DNA from: an uncultured Actinomyces sp. | Lineage (GTDB): Bacteria > Actinomycetota > Actinomycetes > Actinomycetales > Actinomycetaceae | Direction: 5' to 3' | NCBI GenBank assembly: GCA_938040725.1 | Contig: CALHZX010000136.1 | Location: forward strand, 1-37,271 | Length of the DNA stretch: 37,271 bases | Part shown: one piece after another, positions 16,701-23,711 of the stretch | Layout: every line of letters starts with the position of its first letter | Numbering within the stretch: position 1 is the stretch's first letter | The notes under the pieces: generated by a model | What the model was told of the DNA's origin: nothing | The model's input: the letters and a program-made list of their open reading frames with translations, nothing else | Databases searched by the model: none | Made by a program: the position numbers and the translations under genes

Positions 16701-17281
16701 TGGTCCATGACCTCGACGTAGAAGTTCTCCGCCCCGAAAATATCGCGCAGCTCCGCCGCCTCAGCCACGGCCTCGTCCCACTGCCCCAGGCGCAGGCGCG
16801 TCTGCACGGCACCCGACGGGCAGCCCGTGAACACGATGAGGCCCTCGTGGAACTGGTTGAGCAGCTCCTTATCCGCGCGCGGCCACTTGCCGAACTGGCC
16901 GTCCGTCGAGGCGTAGGACCCCAGACGGAACAGGTTATGCATGCCCGTCGTGTTGTAGGCAACGAGGGTCAGGTGGTTGTAAGAGCCGCCCGCGCTCACG
17001 TCGTCGGCGCGCTGCCACGGCTCTCCCCACAGGACCTTCTGGCGATCAAAACGCGAGGTTCCCGGCGTCACGTACGCCTCTAGGCCGATGATCGGCTTCA
17101 CGCCGGCGTTCTTGCAGTTCGTGTAGAAATCGAAGGCGCCGAACAGGTAACCGTGATCCGTCAGGCCGATCGCAGGCTGTCCGAGGCGCGCGGCCTCCTC
17201 CGCCATCGCTTTCGTCTTCGCCGCTCCGTCGAGCATCGAGTACTCGGAGTGATTGTGAAGGTGCACGAAGGAATCAGCCAT
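13739..17281 (-). CDS. dnaE: DNA polymerase III subunit alpha (DnaE1 type)
   Basis: The 1180-residue catalytic subunit of the replicative polymerase. The N-terminal PHP domain (1 to about 290) keeps its metal-binding residues (HLHNH at 8-12, LTDHGYLFG near 43, GLEAYV near 68, NDAHYV near 224), so it should be an active 3'-5' proofreading nuclease, as in mycobacterial DnaE1. The polymerase palm contains GPGRGSGAGS (375-384) and the catalytic aspartates of PDFDVDF (416-422), with MDFLGLRNL supplying the third. A helix-hairpin-helix region and an OB fold (about 990-1080, IVKIAGLVSGV) follow. It begins at the ATG at 17281. I see no ribosome site there; instead a -10-like TAGAAT ends 6 bases before the ATG, suggesting a leaderless messenger RNA. 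Confidence 0.97.
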   Translation of the reverse strand: MADSFVHLHNHSEYSMLDGAAKTKAMAEEAARLGQPAIGLTDHGYLFGAFDFYTNCKNAGVKPIIGLEAYVTPGTSRFDRQKVLWGEPWQRADDVSAGGSYNHLTLVAYNTTGMHNLFRLGSYASTDGQFGKWPRADKELLNQFHEGLIVFTGCPSGAVQTRLRLGQWDEAVAEAAELRDIFGAENFYVEVMDHGIDIERRTHQQVLEIAKLMNAPLVATNDAHYVKRDDRKIQDALLCINSGSRINDPDRFKFDGDGYYIRPSDEMRSLWSELPGACDSTLEIAERCDVHFTTTKEGANYMPDFPVPEGEDKTSWFIKEVERGLRDRFPNGIPDAVRKQAQYEEDVIISMGFPGYFLTVADYINWAKSQGIRVGPGRGSGAGSMVAYAMKITELNPLDHGLIFERFLNPERISMPDFDVDFDERRRDEVIAYVKRKYGEDRISQVVTYGTIKTKQALKDSARILGKDFKVGEQLTKALPPAIMGKDITVHGIFDEKDKRYAEASEFRKFYEENPDTHEVVQYALGLEGLTRQWGVHACAVIMSSHTLTDIIPIMKRPQDGAIITQFDYPTCETLGLLKMDFLGLRNLTVVSDALENIALNGKPDPDLDHLAFDDKKTYELLGRGETLGVFQLDGGGMRDLLKLMKPDNFEDISAVGALYRPGPMGANSHTNYALRKNGRQEITPIHQELKEPLKDILGTTFGLIVYQEQVMQIAQKLAGYSLGQADILRKAMGKKKKEVLDQQFKGFRQGMIDNGYSEESIKALWDVVVPFSAYAFNKAHSAAYGLVSYWTAFLKANYPTEYMAALLTSTKDNKDRRALYLAECRHMDITVLPPDVNASMGNFAPDGEAIRFGLNAIQNVGGPVVDAIVETRAEKGRFSSFQDFLDKVPQVVCNKRTIQSLIRAGAFDSMGHTRRALLARCDEAVDAIIDVKRNEAIGQFDLFGALGEDEDSGSGLTIDIPDLPEFDRKTKLAAEREMLGLYVSDHPLRGVEAALARHQDYEIAQVVGSDGAMADRIVKIAGLVSGVTTKVTKQGNAWAIATIEDLSGSVDVLFFPRSYESIQTYLAQDIIVQIEGKVNVREEGMTIYGQSMTLLDLSGGADLPLDLRLPAARCTPELLTDLRGVLESYPGGSPVRLHLTEPGRTTIVELDPKLRVEQTSAFFSHIKAVVGAGGVVTSS

Positions 17282-17294
17282 GCGTCGATTCTAC
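17282..17294 (-). promoter_or_regulatory. Candidate -10 for leaderless dnaE transcript
   Basis: On the minus strand TAGAAT is followed by 6 bases (CGACGC) and then the dnaE ATG, so transcription would start at or within a base or two of the start codon. No Shine-Dalgarno sequence is present, consistent with leaderless translation, which is common in actinobacteria. The -35 region is GC-rich and not recognisable. Confidence 0.45.
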
Positions 17295-17328
17295 TGTCCG
17301 AGGCGCGCGCGAGGCCGACGGACGCCCC

Positions 17329-17362
17329 GCGTCACGCGGTCGTTCATCTCACGGCGTGACGC
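17329..17362 (-). terminator. Candidate terminator hairpin after the rluD-like gene
   Basis: A perfect 9-bp inverted repeat (17329-17337 and 17354-17362) with a 16-base loop lies in the 129 bases between the rluD-like stop and the dnaE start. No uridine run follows. The long loop makes it a weak candidate. Confidence 0.35.
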
Positions 17363-17410
17363 CGCTTCGACGAGGCCGGGGCGCCCGGGCACTCACCCAG
17401 CCCTGTCGGG

Positions 17411-18328
17411 TCAGTTGCGGGGGTGTCGCAGCTCCTCGAGCGCGGCCTCGAGATCGGCCGGGTACGGGCTGGACACTCTCATCGGGATCCCTGTACGCGG
17501 GTGCGCGAACCCGAGGCGCACGGCGTGCAGCCACTGACGCGTGAGTCCCAGACGCTCCGCCTGCGTGGGGTCGGCGCCGTAGAACGTGTCACCCACACAC
17601 GGATGCCCGACCGCCGCCATGTGCACGCGGATCTGGTGGGTGCGCCCCGTCTCGAGGTGTACCTCGGTGAGCTGAGCACCCGCCATGAGCTCAAGCGTGT
17701 CGTAGTGAGTGACCGCGCGCTTACCGCCGTCGATCACAGCCATGCGCCATTCGCGCGAAGGATGGCGACCAATCGGCGCATCAATCGTGCCCGAGGCCGG
17801 GTCCAGATGCCCGGCCACGACCGCGTGGTACACCTTCTCGATCGTGCGTTCCTTGAAGGCCCGCTTCATGACCGTGTAAGCGAGCTCGGACTTGGCGACC
17901 ATCATCGCGCCCGACGTCCCCACGTCGAGGCGGTGAACGATACCCTGGCGCTCAGGAGGGCCGTAGCTTGTGATGCGGTATCCCGCGGCCTCCAGGTTGC
18001 CCAGGACCGTGGGGCCTTCCCACCCCGGGCCCGTGTGGGCGGCGACGCCGACGGGCTTGTCGACGACGACGATGTCCTCGTCGTCATACAGGATCGTCAT
18101 GTCGGTGACCGGAGTCGGCTTGTTCTCAGGCTCCGGGATCGTCACCTCGATAATGTCGAGGGCCCCAAGGCGATCCGACTTCCCTGCCGCTACGCCATTA
18201 ATGAGAACGTGCTCCTCCCCCGCCAACTCCGCACAGCGCGAGCGCGACAGCCCGAGCATGCGGGCCAGCGCGGCGTCGACCCTCTCGCCCACCAGCGCAT
18301 CGGGCACAGGAAGCACACGCGAGCTCAC
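17411..18328 (-). CDS. RluD/RluA-family 23S rRNA pseudouridine synthase
   Basis: A 305-residue enzyme that isomerises uridine to pseudouridine in RNA, most likely helix 69 of 23S rRNA if it is a true RluD; RluA-family members with other targets look alike. An N-terminal S4 domain (about 14-70, including RVDAALARMLGLSRSR and VLINGVAAGKSDRLG) binds RNA. The catalytic domain has the signature HRLDVGTSG with nucleophile Asp135, then YHAVVAGH and the LETGRTHQIRVHMA motif. The start is a GTG at 18328 overlapping the lspA stop by 4 bases (GTGA). Pairing of lspA with an rluD gene is a widespread arrangement. Confidence 0.92.
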   Translation of the reverse strand: MSSRVLPVPDALVGERVDAALARMLGLSRSRCAELAGEEHVLINGVAAGKSDRLGALDIIEVTIPEPENKPTPVTDMTILYDDEDIVVVDKPVGVAAHTGPGWEGPTVLGNLEAAGYRITSYGPPERQGIVHRLDVGTSGAMMVAKSELAYTVMKRAFKERTIEKVYHAVVAGHLDPASGTIDAPIGRHPSREWRMAVIDGGKRAVTHYDTLELMAGAQLTEVHLETGRTHQIRVHMAAVGHPCVGDTFYGADPTQAERLGLTRQWLHAVRLGFAHPRTGIPMRVSSPYPADLEAALEELRHPRN

Positions 18329-18828
18329 TGAGACTCCCCCTTCGCGGGTTCTCGCGAGAGCGCAAGCGCGAGCAGCGGCGCTCCCAGGACGATCCAGATA
18401 TCAGCAACGTTGCCGACGAACCAGGTGCCGTAGGCGATGAAGTCGGTGACGTGGCCGACGCCAAAGCCAGGTTCAGCGCTCAGCCGGTCAATGAGGTTTC
18501 CGACGGCTCCACCCGCCAGCAGCGCGATCGCCAGCAGCGTCGAAGCGCGGTGCACGCGGCGAGCGAGCACCGCAAGCACACCGATGATGACGACGGTGAA
18601 AACCGTGAGAATCCAGGTCTTCCCGGCCGCCAAAGAGAACGCGGCGCCCGAGTTGTGAACGAGCCTGAGCGAGAGCCACTGCCCGATCAAGGGGATCGAA
18701 TCCGAGGCGTCAAGGGCGGTGCGCGCCCACATCTTCGATGCCTGGTCAGTGATAATCGCGGCCGCGAAGACGAGGCCCGCGTACGTCCACGACGAACGGG
18801 TACGGATCGGGTGGGAGGAGTCTGCCAT
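18325..18828 (-). CDS. lspA: Lipoprotein signal peptidase (signal peptidase II)
   Basis: A 167-residue inner-membrane aspartyl protease that removes the signal peptide from diacylglyceryl-modified prolipoproteins. Four membrane helices are visible (about 17-36, 72-90, 96-113 and 138-158). The conserved boxes are DQASKMWA (28-35), LVHNSGAAFS (56-65), GGAVGNLIDR (106-115) with catalytic Asp114, and FVGNVADIWIVLG with catalytic Asp143. The ATG at 18828 follows an AGGGA sequence by 3 bases. A terminator lies between it and wag31, so it probably has its own promoter in or near that gap. It overlaps the rluD-like gene by 4 bases. Confidence 0.96.
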   Translation of the reverse strand: MADSSHPIRTRSSWTYAGLVFAAAIITDQASKMWARTALDASDSIPLIGQWLSLRLVHNSGAAFSLAAGKTWILTVFTVVIIGVLAVLARRVHRASTLLAIALLAGGAVGNLIDRLSAEPGFGVGHVTDFIAYGTWFVGNVADIWIVLGAPLLALALSREPAKGESQ

Positions 18829-18847
18829 GGTTCCCTATCTTAAACGA

Positions 18848-18880
18848 GCGGCGGCGACGCACCACGAAGTGCGCCGCCGC
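18848..18880 (-). terminator. Intrinsic terminator after wag31
   Basis: Arms 18848-18862 and 18869-18880 form a strong GC hairpin (CGCAC/GTGCG plus a 7-bp GC stem, with one bulged base) and a 6-base loop. On the minus strand TCGTTTAAG follows. It sits 16 bases past the wag31 stop and marks the end of the division cluster. Confidence 0.65.
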
Positions 18881-18896
18881 CCGAAAGCGATTGCGA

Positions 18897-19475
18897 TCAG
18901 TTCTCGCCGTTGCCGACCTCGTTGAGGAGGGTCTCGAGGTGGCTGCGCAGGTTCGTGCGGTACTCGGCCTCGAAGGTACGCAGACCGTTGATCTTGTTCT
19001 CGAGCAGCTCGCGCTCCTGGTCGAGCTGTAAGAGCAGCGAGTCCTTCTGCTTCTGAGCGTCGGCGATGATCTTCTCGCGCTCGGAGTTGGCCTCGGCGAT
19101 GATCTTCGCGCTCTGCTCTTCGCCGTCGCGCACGTACTCGTCGTGGACGCGCTGGGCGAGAGCCAGCATCGAGGTGGCGGACTCCGCATCCTGCGGGCCG
19201 GTGAGGGCAGCGGCGGGAGCCGGAGTCTCGACGGCCGGAGCAGCAACAGGGGCGGGGGTCTCGGCAGAGGTGTAATCGGAGTTGGACAGCTCGGCGACGC
19301 GACGCTCTGCAGCCTCGAGCTTCTCCTTCAGATCCTGGTTCTCCATCTGCAGGGAGTAGATGGTGGAGACAACCTCATCGAGGAACTCATCAACCTCGTC
19401 CTGGTCGTATCCCTCACGGAACTTGACGTACTGGAACTTCTTATTGAGGACATCCTCGGTAGTGAGCAGGGCCAT
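18897..19475 (-). CDS. wag31: Wag31/DivIVA polar growth protein
   Basis: A 192-residue coiled-coil scaffold that binds curved membrane at poles and septum and directs cell-wall synthesis. The N-terminal lipid-binding domain reads MALLTTEDVLNKKF followed by KFREGYDQDEVDEFLDEVV, as in Actinomyces and Bifidobacterium. A first coiled coil (about 40-65), an Ala/Pro-rich linker (about 70-100) and a long second coiled coil (about 105-185, rich in Glu/Lys/Gln) follow. I chose the ATG at 19475 (GAGAGG 7 bases upstream); the 26-residue extension from 19553 is not DivIVA-like and overlaps the promoter region. It has its own promoter and terminator, separating it from the yggT-sepF genes. Mycobacterial Wag31 is a target of Ser/Thr kinases; I cannot tell if this one is. 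Confidence 0.95.
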   Translation of the reverse strand: MALLTTEDVLNKKFQYVKFREGYDQDEVDEFLDEVVSTIYSLQMENQDLKEKLEAAERRVAELSNSDYTSAETPAPVAAPAVETPAPAAALTGPQDAESATSMLALAQRVHDEYVRDGEEQSAKIIAEANSEREKIIADAQKQKDSLLLQLDQERELLENKINGLRTFEAEYRTNLRSHLETLLNEVGNGEN

Positions 19476-19562
19476 TTCTTCGCCTCTCGGTCGCTTCGAT
19501 TGGACGCGCGGAACCCGCACGCCTGGACGACCGGGAAGGCCGCCCGCTATCACGTCACAAAA

Positions 19563-19590
19563 ATAATAACTGAAATTGTCACACTAGCAA
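19563..19590 (-). promoter_or_regulatory. wag31 promoter
   Basis: On the minus strand TTGCTA (19585-19590) and TATTAT (19563-19568) are separated by 16 bases, in an AT-rich patch unusual for this genome. The predicted leader is about 80 bases. It lies just downstream of a hairpin that would stop transcription from the dcw cluster. Confidence 0.6.
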
Positions 19591-19599
19591 CATCCATCA

Positions 19600-19636
19600 C
19601 GAGAAGAGGTCCAATTTTGTGGGGCCTCTCATCTCG
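19600..19636 (-). terminator. Terminator-like hairpin after yggT
   Basis: A long inverted repeat between 19600 and 19636: AGAGG arms extended by an outer CGAGA/TCTCG pair, with one mismatch and a small bulge. It lies 12 bases beyond the yggT stop and immediately before the wag31 promoter. The loop is AT-rich; no uridine run follows on the minus strand. Confidence 0.5.
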
Positions 19637-19647
19637 AAATTTGATGG

Positions 19648-19959
19648 CTACAGGCTCATGAAGTAGAGAACATTCGCCAAGCGCTGCGCAATGATAAGGA
19701 CCAGGAATAAAACCATGAAACCGACATCAACCGCCATGCCGCCACCGATGCGCAGGGGCGGAATAAAGCGGCCAATCCGACGAATCGGAGGGTCGGTCAA
19801 CGCGTACAGCGCATTCGCAGCAACAAGCAGAATTCCGCTGGGACGCCATCCGCGCGCGAAAAACTGAACCCAGTCCAGCATGACGCGCGCAAACAGCACC
19901 ATCATGTACAGGTTGATGAGGACGCTCAGTCCCCACCCGAACCAGCCAAGGACAATCAC
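19648..19959 (-). CDS. YggT-family membrane protein
   Basis: A 103-residue protein with two hydrophobic segments (about 3-25 and 74-95) flanking the conserved loop LYALTDPPIRRIGRFIPPLR, the YggT signature. The family is widespread, nearly always beside sepF or division genes, and its molecular role is unclear; osmotic and membrane functions have been proposed. The start is a GTG at 19959, 8 bases after the sepF stop; the likely ribosome site (AGGGCTGAGA) overlaps the sepF end, so the two are coupled. Confidence 0.9.
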   Translation of the reverse strand: MIVLGWFGWGLSVLINLYMMVLFARVMLDWVQFFARGWRPSGILLVAANALYALTDPPIRRIGRFIPPLRIGGGMAVDVGFMVLFLVLIIAQRLANVLYFMSL

Positions 19960-19967
19960 GAAGATTC

Positions 19968-20420
19968 TCAGCCCTGGTTGTAGAGGGAACCGCGGCGTCC
20001 CGACGCGTTATCGCCCTGCACCTCAACCGAGGCCGGGGACAGGAGGAAGACACGGTTCGTCACGCGCTCGATCACACCGTGCAGGCCGAAGGTCAGACCG
20101 GCAGCAAAGTCGACGAGACGACGGGCCTCTTCCTCGCCCATGTCGGTGAGGTTGATGATGACGGGCGTGCCATCGCGGAACGCCTCGCCGATCGTGACGG
20201 CATCAGAGTAAGCAGTCGGGTGGATCGTCACGATACGCGTGAGATCCTCGACGGGTTCTTCGCGACGAATGCTCGTCAGGGTCGGACGGGACACAGGAGT
20301 AATGTCGGCCACGGGTGCCACCTCTTCCACCTCATCGAAGTCTTCGAATTCATCGATGGGCTCCTCGGGTGAGTACCAGCCCATGAACTTACGTGCGCGT
20401 GCACCGAACGACTCGCTCAT
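19968..20420 (-). CDS. sepF: Cell division protein SepF
   Basis: A 150-residue SepF that tethers FtsZ filaments to the membrane; actinobacteria lack FtsA and depend on it. The N-terminus is the amphipathic membrane helix (SFGARARKFMGWY), followed by an acidic linker (EEPIDEFEDFDEVEEV) and the conserved globular domain from about 60 (RIVTIHPTAYSDAVTIGEAFRDGTPVIINLTDM ... AGLTFGLHGVIERVTNRVFLLSP). The ATG at 20420 has GGAGG 4 bases upstream. A 177-base gap separates it from pgeF; this is where yggS commonly sits in related genomes, but no such frame is present. Confidence 0.96.
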   Translation of the reverse strand: MSESFGARARKFMGWYSPEEPIDEFEDFDEVEEVAPVADITPVSRPTLTSIRREEPVEDLTRIVTIHPTAYSDAVTIGEAFRDGTPVIINLTDMGEEEARRLVDFAAGLTFGLHGVIERVTNRVFLLSPASVEVQGDNASGRRGSLYNQG

Positions 20421-20597
20421 TGTTCCTCCTTCAGCCGATGCATAGCCACAAGCTACAGTTCCCCGAGGGCATCAACCCGCACCCAGCTCGGCGCGTCGCG
20501 AGGAGGCAGCTGGCAGGACTTATCACGAGCGGTTTTCCGACGAGGCCGGAGCTCGCCACGGCACGGCGATGACACCCCGAAGAGGCATGCATGAACG

Positions 20598-21356
20598 TCA
20601 CGCGGGAATGATAACGAGCGCTTGACGACCGCATGAGGGGTCGGCGCGATAGGAGAACAGGCCAGAGTCTTCGAGCGTGCACCGTTCATCGATATCGACC
20701 CGAACACCCAGGTCCGTCAGAGATGCGGCGGCAGCGTGCGGAAGATCGAGGGCCGGGGTTCCCCACGACGTGAACCCACGAATCCCAGGCATCAGCCCCT
20801 CACTCGCAGCGGCCATGTCTGCGGGAACCTCGTAGCAGCGTCCACAGATAGCCGGGCCAATGAGCGCTTCAATAGGACCATCGACGAGGGCGCGTATGCG
20901 CTGAGCGGCGCGCGCGAGTATCCCTCCGAGGAGCCCGCGCCTGCCCGCGTGAACAGCGGCGACGACCTGCCCGGACGCGGCAGAGAAGACAACGGGCAGA
21001 CAGTCAGCAGTCTGCACGGCGAGAGCAGGCGCATCCGCCCGCCCGCGGGCATCGATGACAACGCCGTCCGCATCGACGGGGCCCCACTGGCCAGCCGCTG
21101 GCCGATCAAGTGCATGCTCGCTATCCACGCTCCAGGGCACGCCGCCGCGCACCCGCAGGAGCTCGACACGAGTCGAATGAGTTTGATCCATCCAGACAAC
21201 ATCGCGCCCCAACGCGGCCGCAAGCACACGCCGGCGTTCACGCACGAGGGAGGGATCATCACCCACATGCAATCCAACATTGCCGCATAGCGCACCGGTG
21301 CCCGGGTCCACCTCGGTGAGGTGGACCCGGGCACCGGCCCAGATCTTGTCAGTCAT
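20598..21356 (-). CDS. pgeF: Peptidoglycan editing factor / multicopper-like purine nucleoside phosphorylase (YfiH, DUF152)
   Basis: A 252-residue single-domain enzyme of the old laccase-domain family. The metal-site residues are visible: His in DQTHSTRV (about 60), Cys in QTADCLPVVF (about 118) and His in AAVHAGRRGLLGG (about 135), followed by IGPAICGRCYEVP. Family members act on nucleosides, and in Escherichia coli the homologue removes wrongly built muropeptide precursors, which fits its place after ftsZ. The ATG at 21356 overlaps the ftsZ TGA by one base (TGATG). An almost uniquely stable hairpin is encoded from base 20 to base 62 of the gene. This may limit its translation relative to ftsZ. 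Confidence 0.9.
   Translation of the reverse strand: MTDKIWAGARVHLTEVDPGTGALCGNVGLHVGDDPSLVRERRRVLAAALGRDVVWMDQTHSTRVELLRVRGGVPWSVDSEHALDRPAAGQWGPVDADGVVIDARGRADAPALAVQTADCLPVVFSAASGQVVAAVHAGRRGLLGGILARAAQRIRALVDGPIEALIGPAICGRCYEVPADMAAASEGLMPGIRGFTSWGTPALDLPHAAAASLTDLGVRVDIDERCTLEDSGLFSYRADPSCGRQALVIIPA
21295..21337. repeat. Perfect 19-bp inverted repeat inside the pgeF start region
   Basis: The arms 21295-21313 and 21319-21337 are exact reverse complements with a 5-base loop (CGGTG). It lies 19 bases after the pgeF ATG and just beyond the ftsZ stop. The sequence is translated (residues about 7-21 of PgeF), has no uridine tail, and is GC-rich, so the RNA hairpin would be very stable. Confidence 0.85.
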
Positions 21357-22609
21357 CAGCGCAGGAAGGGCGGAATGTCCAGTTCTTCCTTCTCGGGGGC
21401 CTCAGGGTAGACGCGAGGCACCTCGAAGGAGTGCTCGGACTCAGACTCCTCGTACTCCACTGCGGTGGAAGCCTCGACGGGAGCCGGGGCCACCTCGCGC
21501 ACGGGAGCGGCGACGTCCGCACGATGCTGCGGGCGACGGGTCGACACCTGGCTAATGCGGGTCGTCTCAGCGGCGGGAGCCTTTGCCTCGGGGGCCGCGG
21601 GACGCTGCTGAGCGACGGGAGCTGCAACGCGCGCAGTGGAAGGACGCGACATCTGAGTGTCGGCCACATCATCGAAGCCAGCGGCGATAACCGTGACACG
21701 AATCTCATCGCCAAGAGCATCATCGATGACGTTACCGAAGATGATGTTCGCCTCGGGGTGGGCGGCTTCACGCACAAGCTGCGAGGAGGCGAAGACCTCC
21801 TGCAGGCTGAGGTCCGAGCCACCCTGGAAGAACATGAGGACGCCGTGGGCACCGTCGATCGAAGCCTCGAGCAGCGGCGAGGAAATCGCGCTCTCAACAG
21901 CGCGCAGGGCACGATCTTCGCCGGTCGCAGCGCCGATACCCATGAGCGCCGAGCCCGCATCCTTCATGACCGACTTGACGTCGTTGAAGTCCACGTTGAT
22001 CAGACCCGGGGTCGTGATCAGCTCAGTGATGCCCTGAACGCCCGACAGGAGGACCTGGTCGGCCGCGCGGAAGGCGTCGAGCACGGAGATGTTCGCGTCG
22101 GAGATTTCCAGAAGACGGTCGTTCGGGATGACGATCAGCGTGTCGACCTCTTCGCGCAGGGTCGTCACACCACCCTCGGCCTGAGCCGCACGGCGGTTAC
22201 CCTCGAAGGAGAAGGGGCGAGTCACAACGCCGACGGTGAGCGCACCCGCATCGCGAGCGATCTTGGCGACAACAGGGGCCGCACCCGTACCGGTGCCACC
22301 GCCCTCACCGGCGGTCACGAAGACCATGTCCGCACCCTCGAGCGCAGCAGTGATCTCCTCGATATGATCCTCGGCAGCCTTACGGCCGACCGCGGGGTCT
22401 GCTCCGGCGCCGAGGCCGTGCGTCAGTTCGCGGCCAATGTCGAGCTTCGTCTCAGCGTCAGACATGAGCAGAGCCTGCGCGTCAGTGTTGACCGCGATGA
22501 ACTCAACGCCCTTGAGGCCGACCTCGATCATTCGGTTCACGGCGTTAACTCCGCCGCCGCCGACGCCGACGACCTTGATCACTGCCAGGTGGTTTTGCGG
22601 TGTCGCCAT
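21356..22609 (-). CDS. ftsZ: Cell division GTPase FtsZ
   Basis: A 417-residue tubulin-like GTPase that forms the Z ring. The nucleotide-binding motifs are GVGGGGVNAVNRM (15-27), NTDAQAL (41-47) and the tubulin signature GGGTGTGAAPV (103-113). The C-domain is followed by an Ala/Pro/Gln-rich linker from about 320 and the conserved tail EELDIPPFLR, which binds SepF. The ATG at 22609 has GGGAGA 5 bases upstream. A clear promoter lies in the 127-base gap after ftsQ, so ftsZ is transcribed separately in addition to any read-through. A short inverted repeat sits in its leader. Confidence 0.98.
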   Translation of the reverse strand: MATPQNHLAVIKVVGVGGGGVNAVNRMIEVGLKGVEFIAVNTDAQALLMSDAETKLDIGRELTHGLGAGADPAVGRKAAEDHIEEITAALEGADMVFVTAGEGGGTGTGAAPVVAKIARDAGALTVGVVTRPFSFEGNRRAAQAEGGVTTLREEVDTLIVIPNDRLLEISDANISVLDAFRAADQVLLSGVQGITELITTPGLINVDFNDVKSVMKDAGSALMGIGAATGEDRALRAVESAISSPLLEASIDGAHGVLMFFQGGSDLSLQEVFASSQLVREAAHPEANIIFGNVIDDALGDEIRVTVIAAGFDDVADTQMSRPSTARVAAPVAQQRPAAPEAKAPAAETTRISQVSTRRPQHRADVAAPVREVAPAPVEASTAVEYEESESEHSFEVPRVYPEAPEKEELDIPPFLR

Positions 22610-22633
22610 GAATGTCTCCCTTGCATCAGACCC

Positions 22634-22655
22634 TCAACCTTTAGTTGAAGGTTGA
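22634..22655. repeat. Inverted repeat in the ftsZ leader
   Basis: TCAACCTT (22634-22641) and AAGGTTGA (22648-22655) flank a 6-base spacer, 25 bases upstream of the ftsZ ATG and downstream of its promoter. It can form a hairpin in the leader or be a binding site for a dimeric regulator. I do not recognise the site. Confidence 0.5.
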
Positions 22656-22681
22656 TGTTTAACGTGCTTCGTGTCGGAAAG

Positions 22682-22710
22682 AAATTAGGGGTCCGCGAGC
22701 AATCCTTCAA
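22682..22710 (-). promoter_or_regulatory. ftsZ promoter
   Basis: On the minus strand TTGAAG (22705-22710), a 17-base spacer and TAATTT (22682-22687). The hexamers and spacing fit a housekeeping promoter in an otherwise GC-rich gap. A 7-bp perfect inverted repeat (22691-22697 / 22718-22724) encloses the -35 element and may be the ftsQ terminator. Confidence 0.6.
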
Positions 22711-22736
22711 GCCAACACGCGGACAACAAAGAAGGC

Positions 22737-23711
22737 TTAACTGGTCACAGGGTGATTCGGCGATGACACGTCGTAGGTCGTCGCCTTGATATTCGCCAGT
22801 AATGTCGCGAGCACACGCGCCTTCTGAGGGGCATCAGCATTCGTTCCCCACTTGACAGTCTGCCCGCCACTCAGCGTGAAACTCACCTGCGCACCCGTCG
22901 ACGTGACAGTCGCTACCTGAGAACGCGTCTCGTCGTCCAAAGCGCCAAGCGCCGACGCGACGTCGGCCGCTCCGACGCTGCGGTCTTCCGGCAAGGTCAC
23001 CAACGGGTAGGACCCCGCGCTCGTGACCTGTTGGAACGCCACGCCCTGATCATCCACCAGCTGGTAGCCGCCGGGAACAGCCTCCGCGGCCATCGGGGTA
23101 CGCATGGCCACCGAAATGCGCAGGCTCGTCGGCCACCGCCTCGACACGGTCGCCGAACGCACTGCCACGTTCGACTCGACGGCGCGTGCGACCGCGGACA
23201 TACTCAGGCGCGTCAGCGGTACTCCTTCAAAAGACGCAATCGATGAGCGCACAGAGTCAGCCGTCACGAGTGTTCCGTCTTCACCCGAGACCACGACCGA
23301 GGACGAAGAGAACGCAAAGACCGGGGAGAAAAACGCTACCCAGGCGGCACCACCAACCACAGCGAGCGTCACAACCACCAGCGCAATACGACGCACGAGG
23401 AGTATGCGACGCGCACGGTGACGCTCGCGGAGCCGGTCTCCCAGATCCGTGGTTTCCTCGCCTCCGAGCAAGGACGCGGCATCGGCGACGGGCTGTGGCC
23501 GATCAACCGCCGAGCGAGCGCGACGGCGCTCCACCAGCGACACGGCGCGTCGCTTCGATTCCTCGGTGTCGCTTGTCACCTCGTCCTCGGGCGCCGCAGC
23601 GATAATCTCATCGAAAGAGCGGACGGTCGACGAGGCAGCCCCCTCCGCGCGCGGCGAGCGCTCCTCGCGAGGTCGATGCCCTCCCGGACGTCTCGGCGAA
23701 GGCGGCCTCAT
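22737..23711 (-). CDS. ftsQ: Cell division protein FtsQ
   Basis: A 324-residue bitopic membrane protein of the divisome. A long charged cytoplasmic N-terminus (about 1-100, rich in Arg, Glu, Pro and Ala) precedes one membrane helix (about 107-128). Outside, the POTRA domain (about 130-200; VVVSGEDGTLVTADSVRSSIASFEGVPLTRLSM) and the FtsQ beta domain (TVSRRWPTSLRISVAMRTPMAA) follow. FtsQ connects FtsB/FtsL to the ring. I chose the ATG at 23711, whose codon overlaps the murC stop by 4 bases (ATGA); a GTG six codons upstream is possible but has no ribosome site. Confidence 0.93.
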   Translation of the reverse strand: MRPPSPRRPGGHRPREERSPRAEGAASSTVRSFDEIIAAAPEDEVTSDTEESKRRAVSLVERRRARSAVDRPQPVADAASLLGGEETTDLGDRLRERHRARRILLVRRIALVVVTLAVVGGAAWVAFFSPVFAFSSSSVVVSGEDGTLVTADSVRSSIASFEGVPLTRLSMSAVARAVESNVAVRSATVSRRWPTSLRISVAMRTPMAAEAVPGGYQLVDDQGVAFQQVTSAGSYPLVTLPEDRSVGAADVASALGALDDETRSQVATVTSTGAQVSFTLSGGQTVKWGTNADAPQKARVLATLLANIKATTYDVSSPNHPVTS

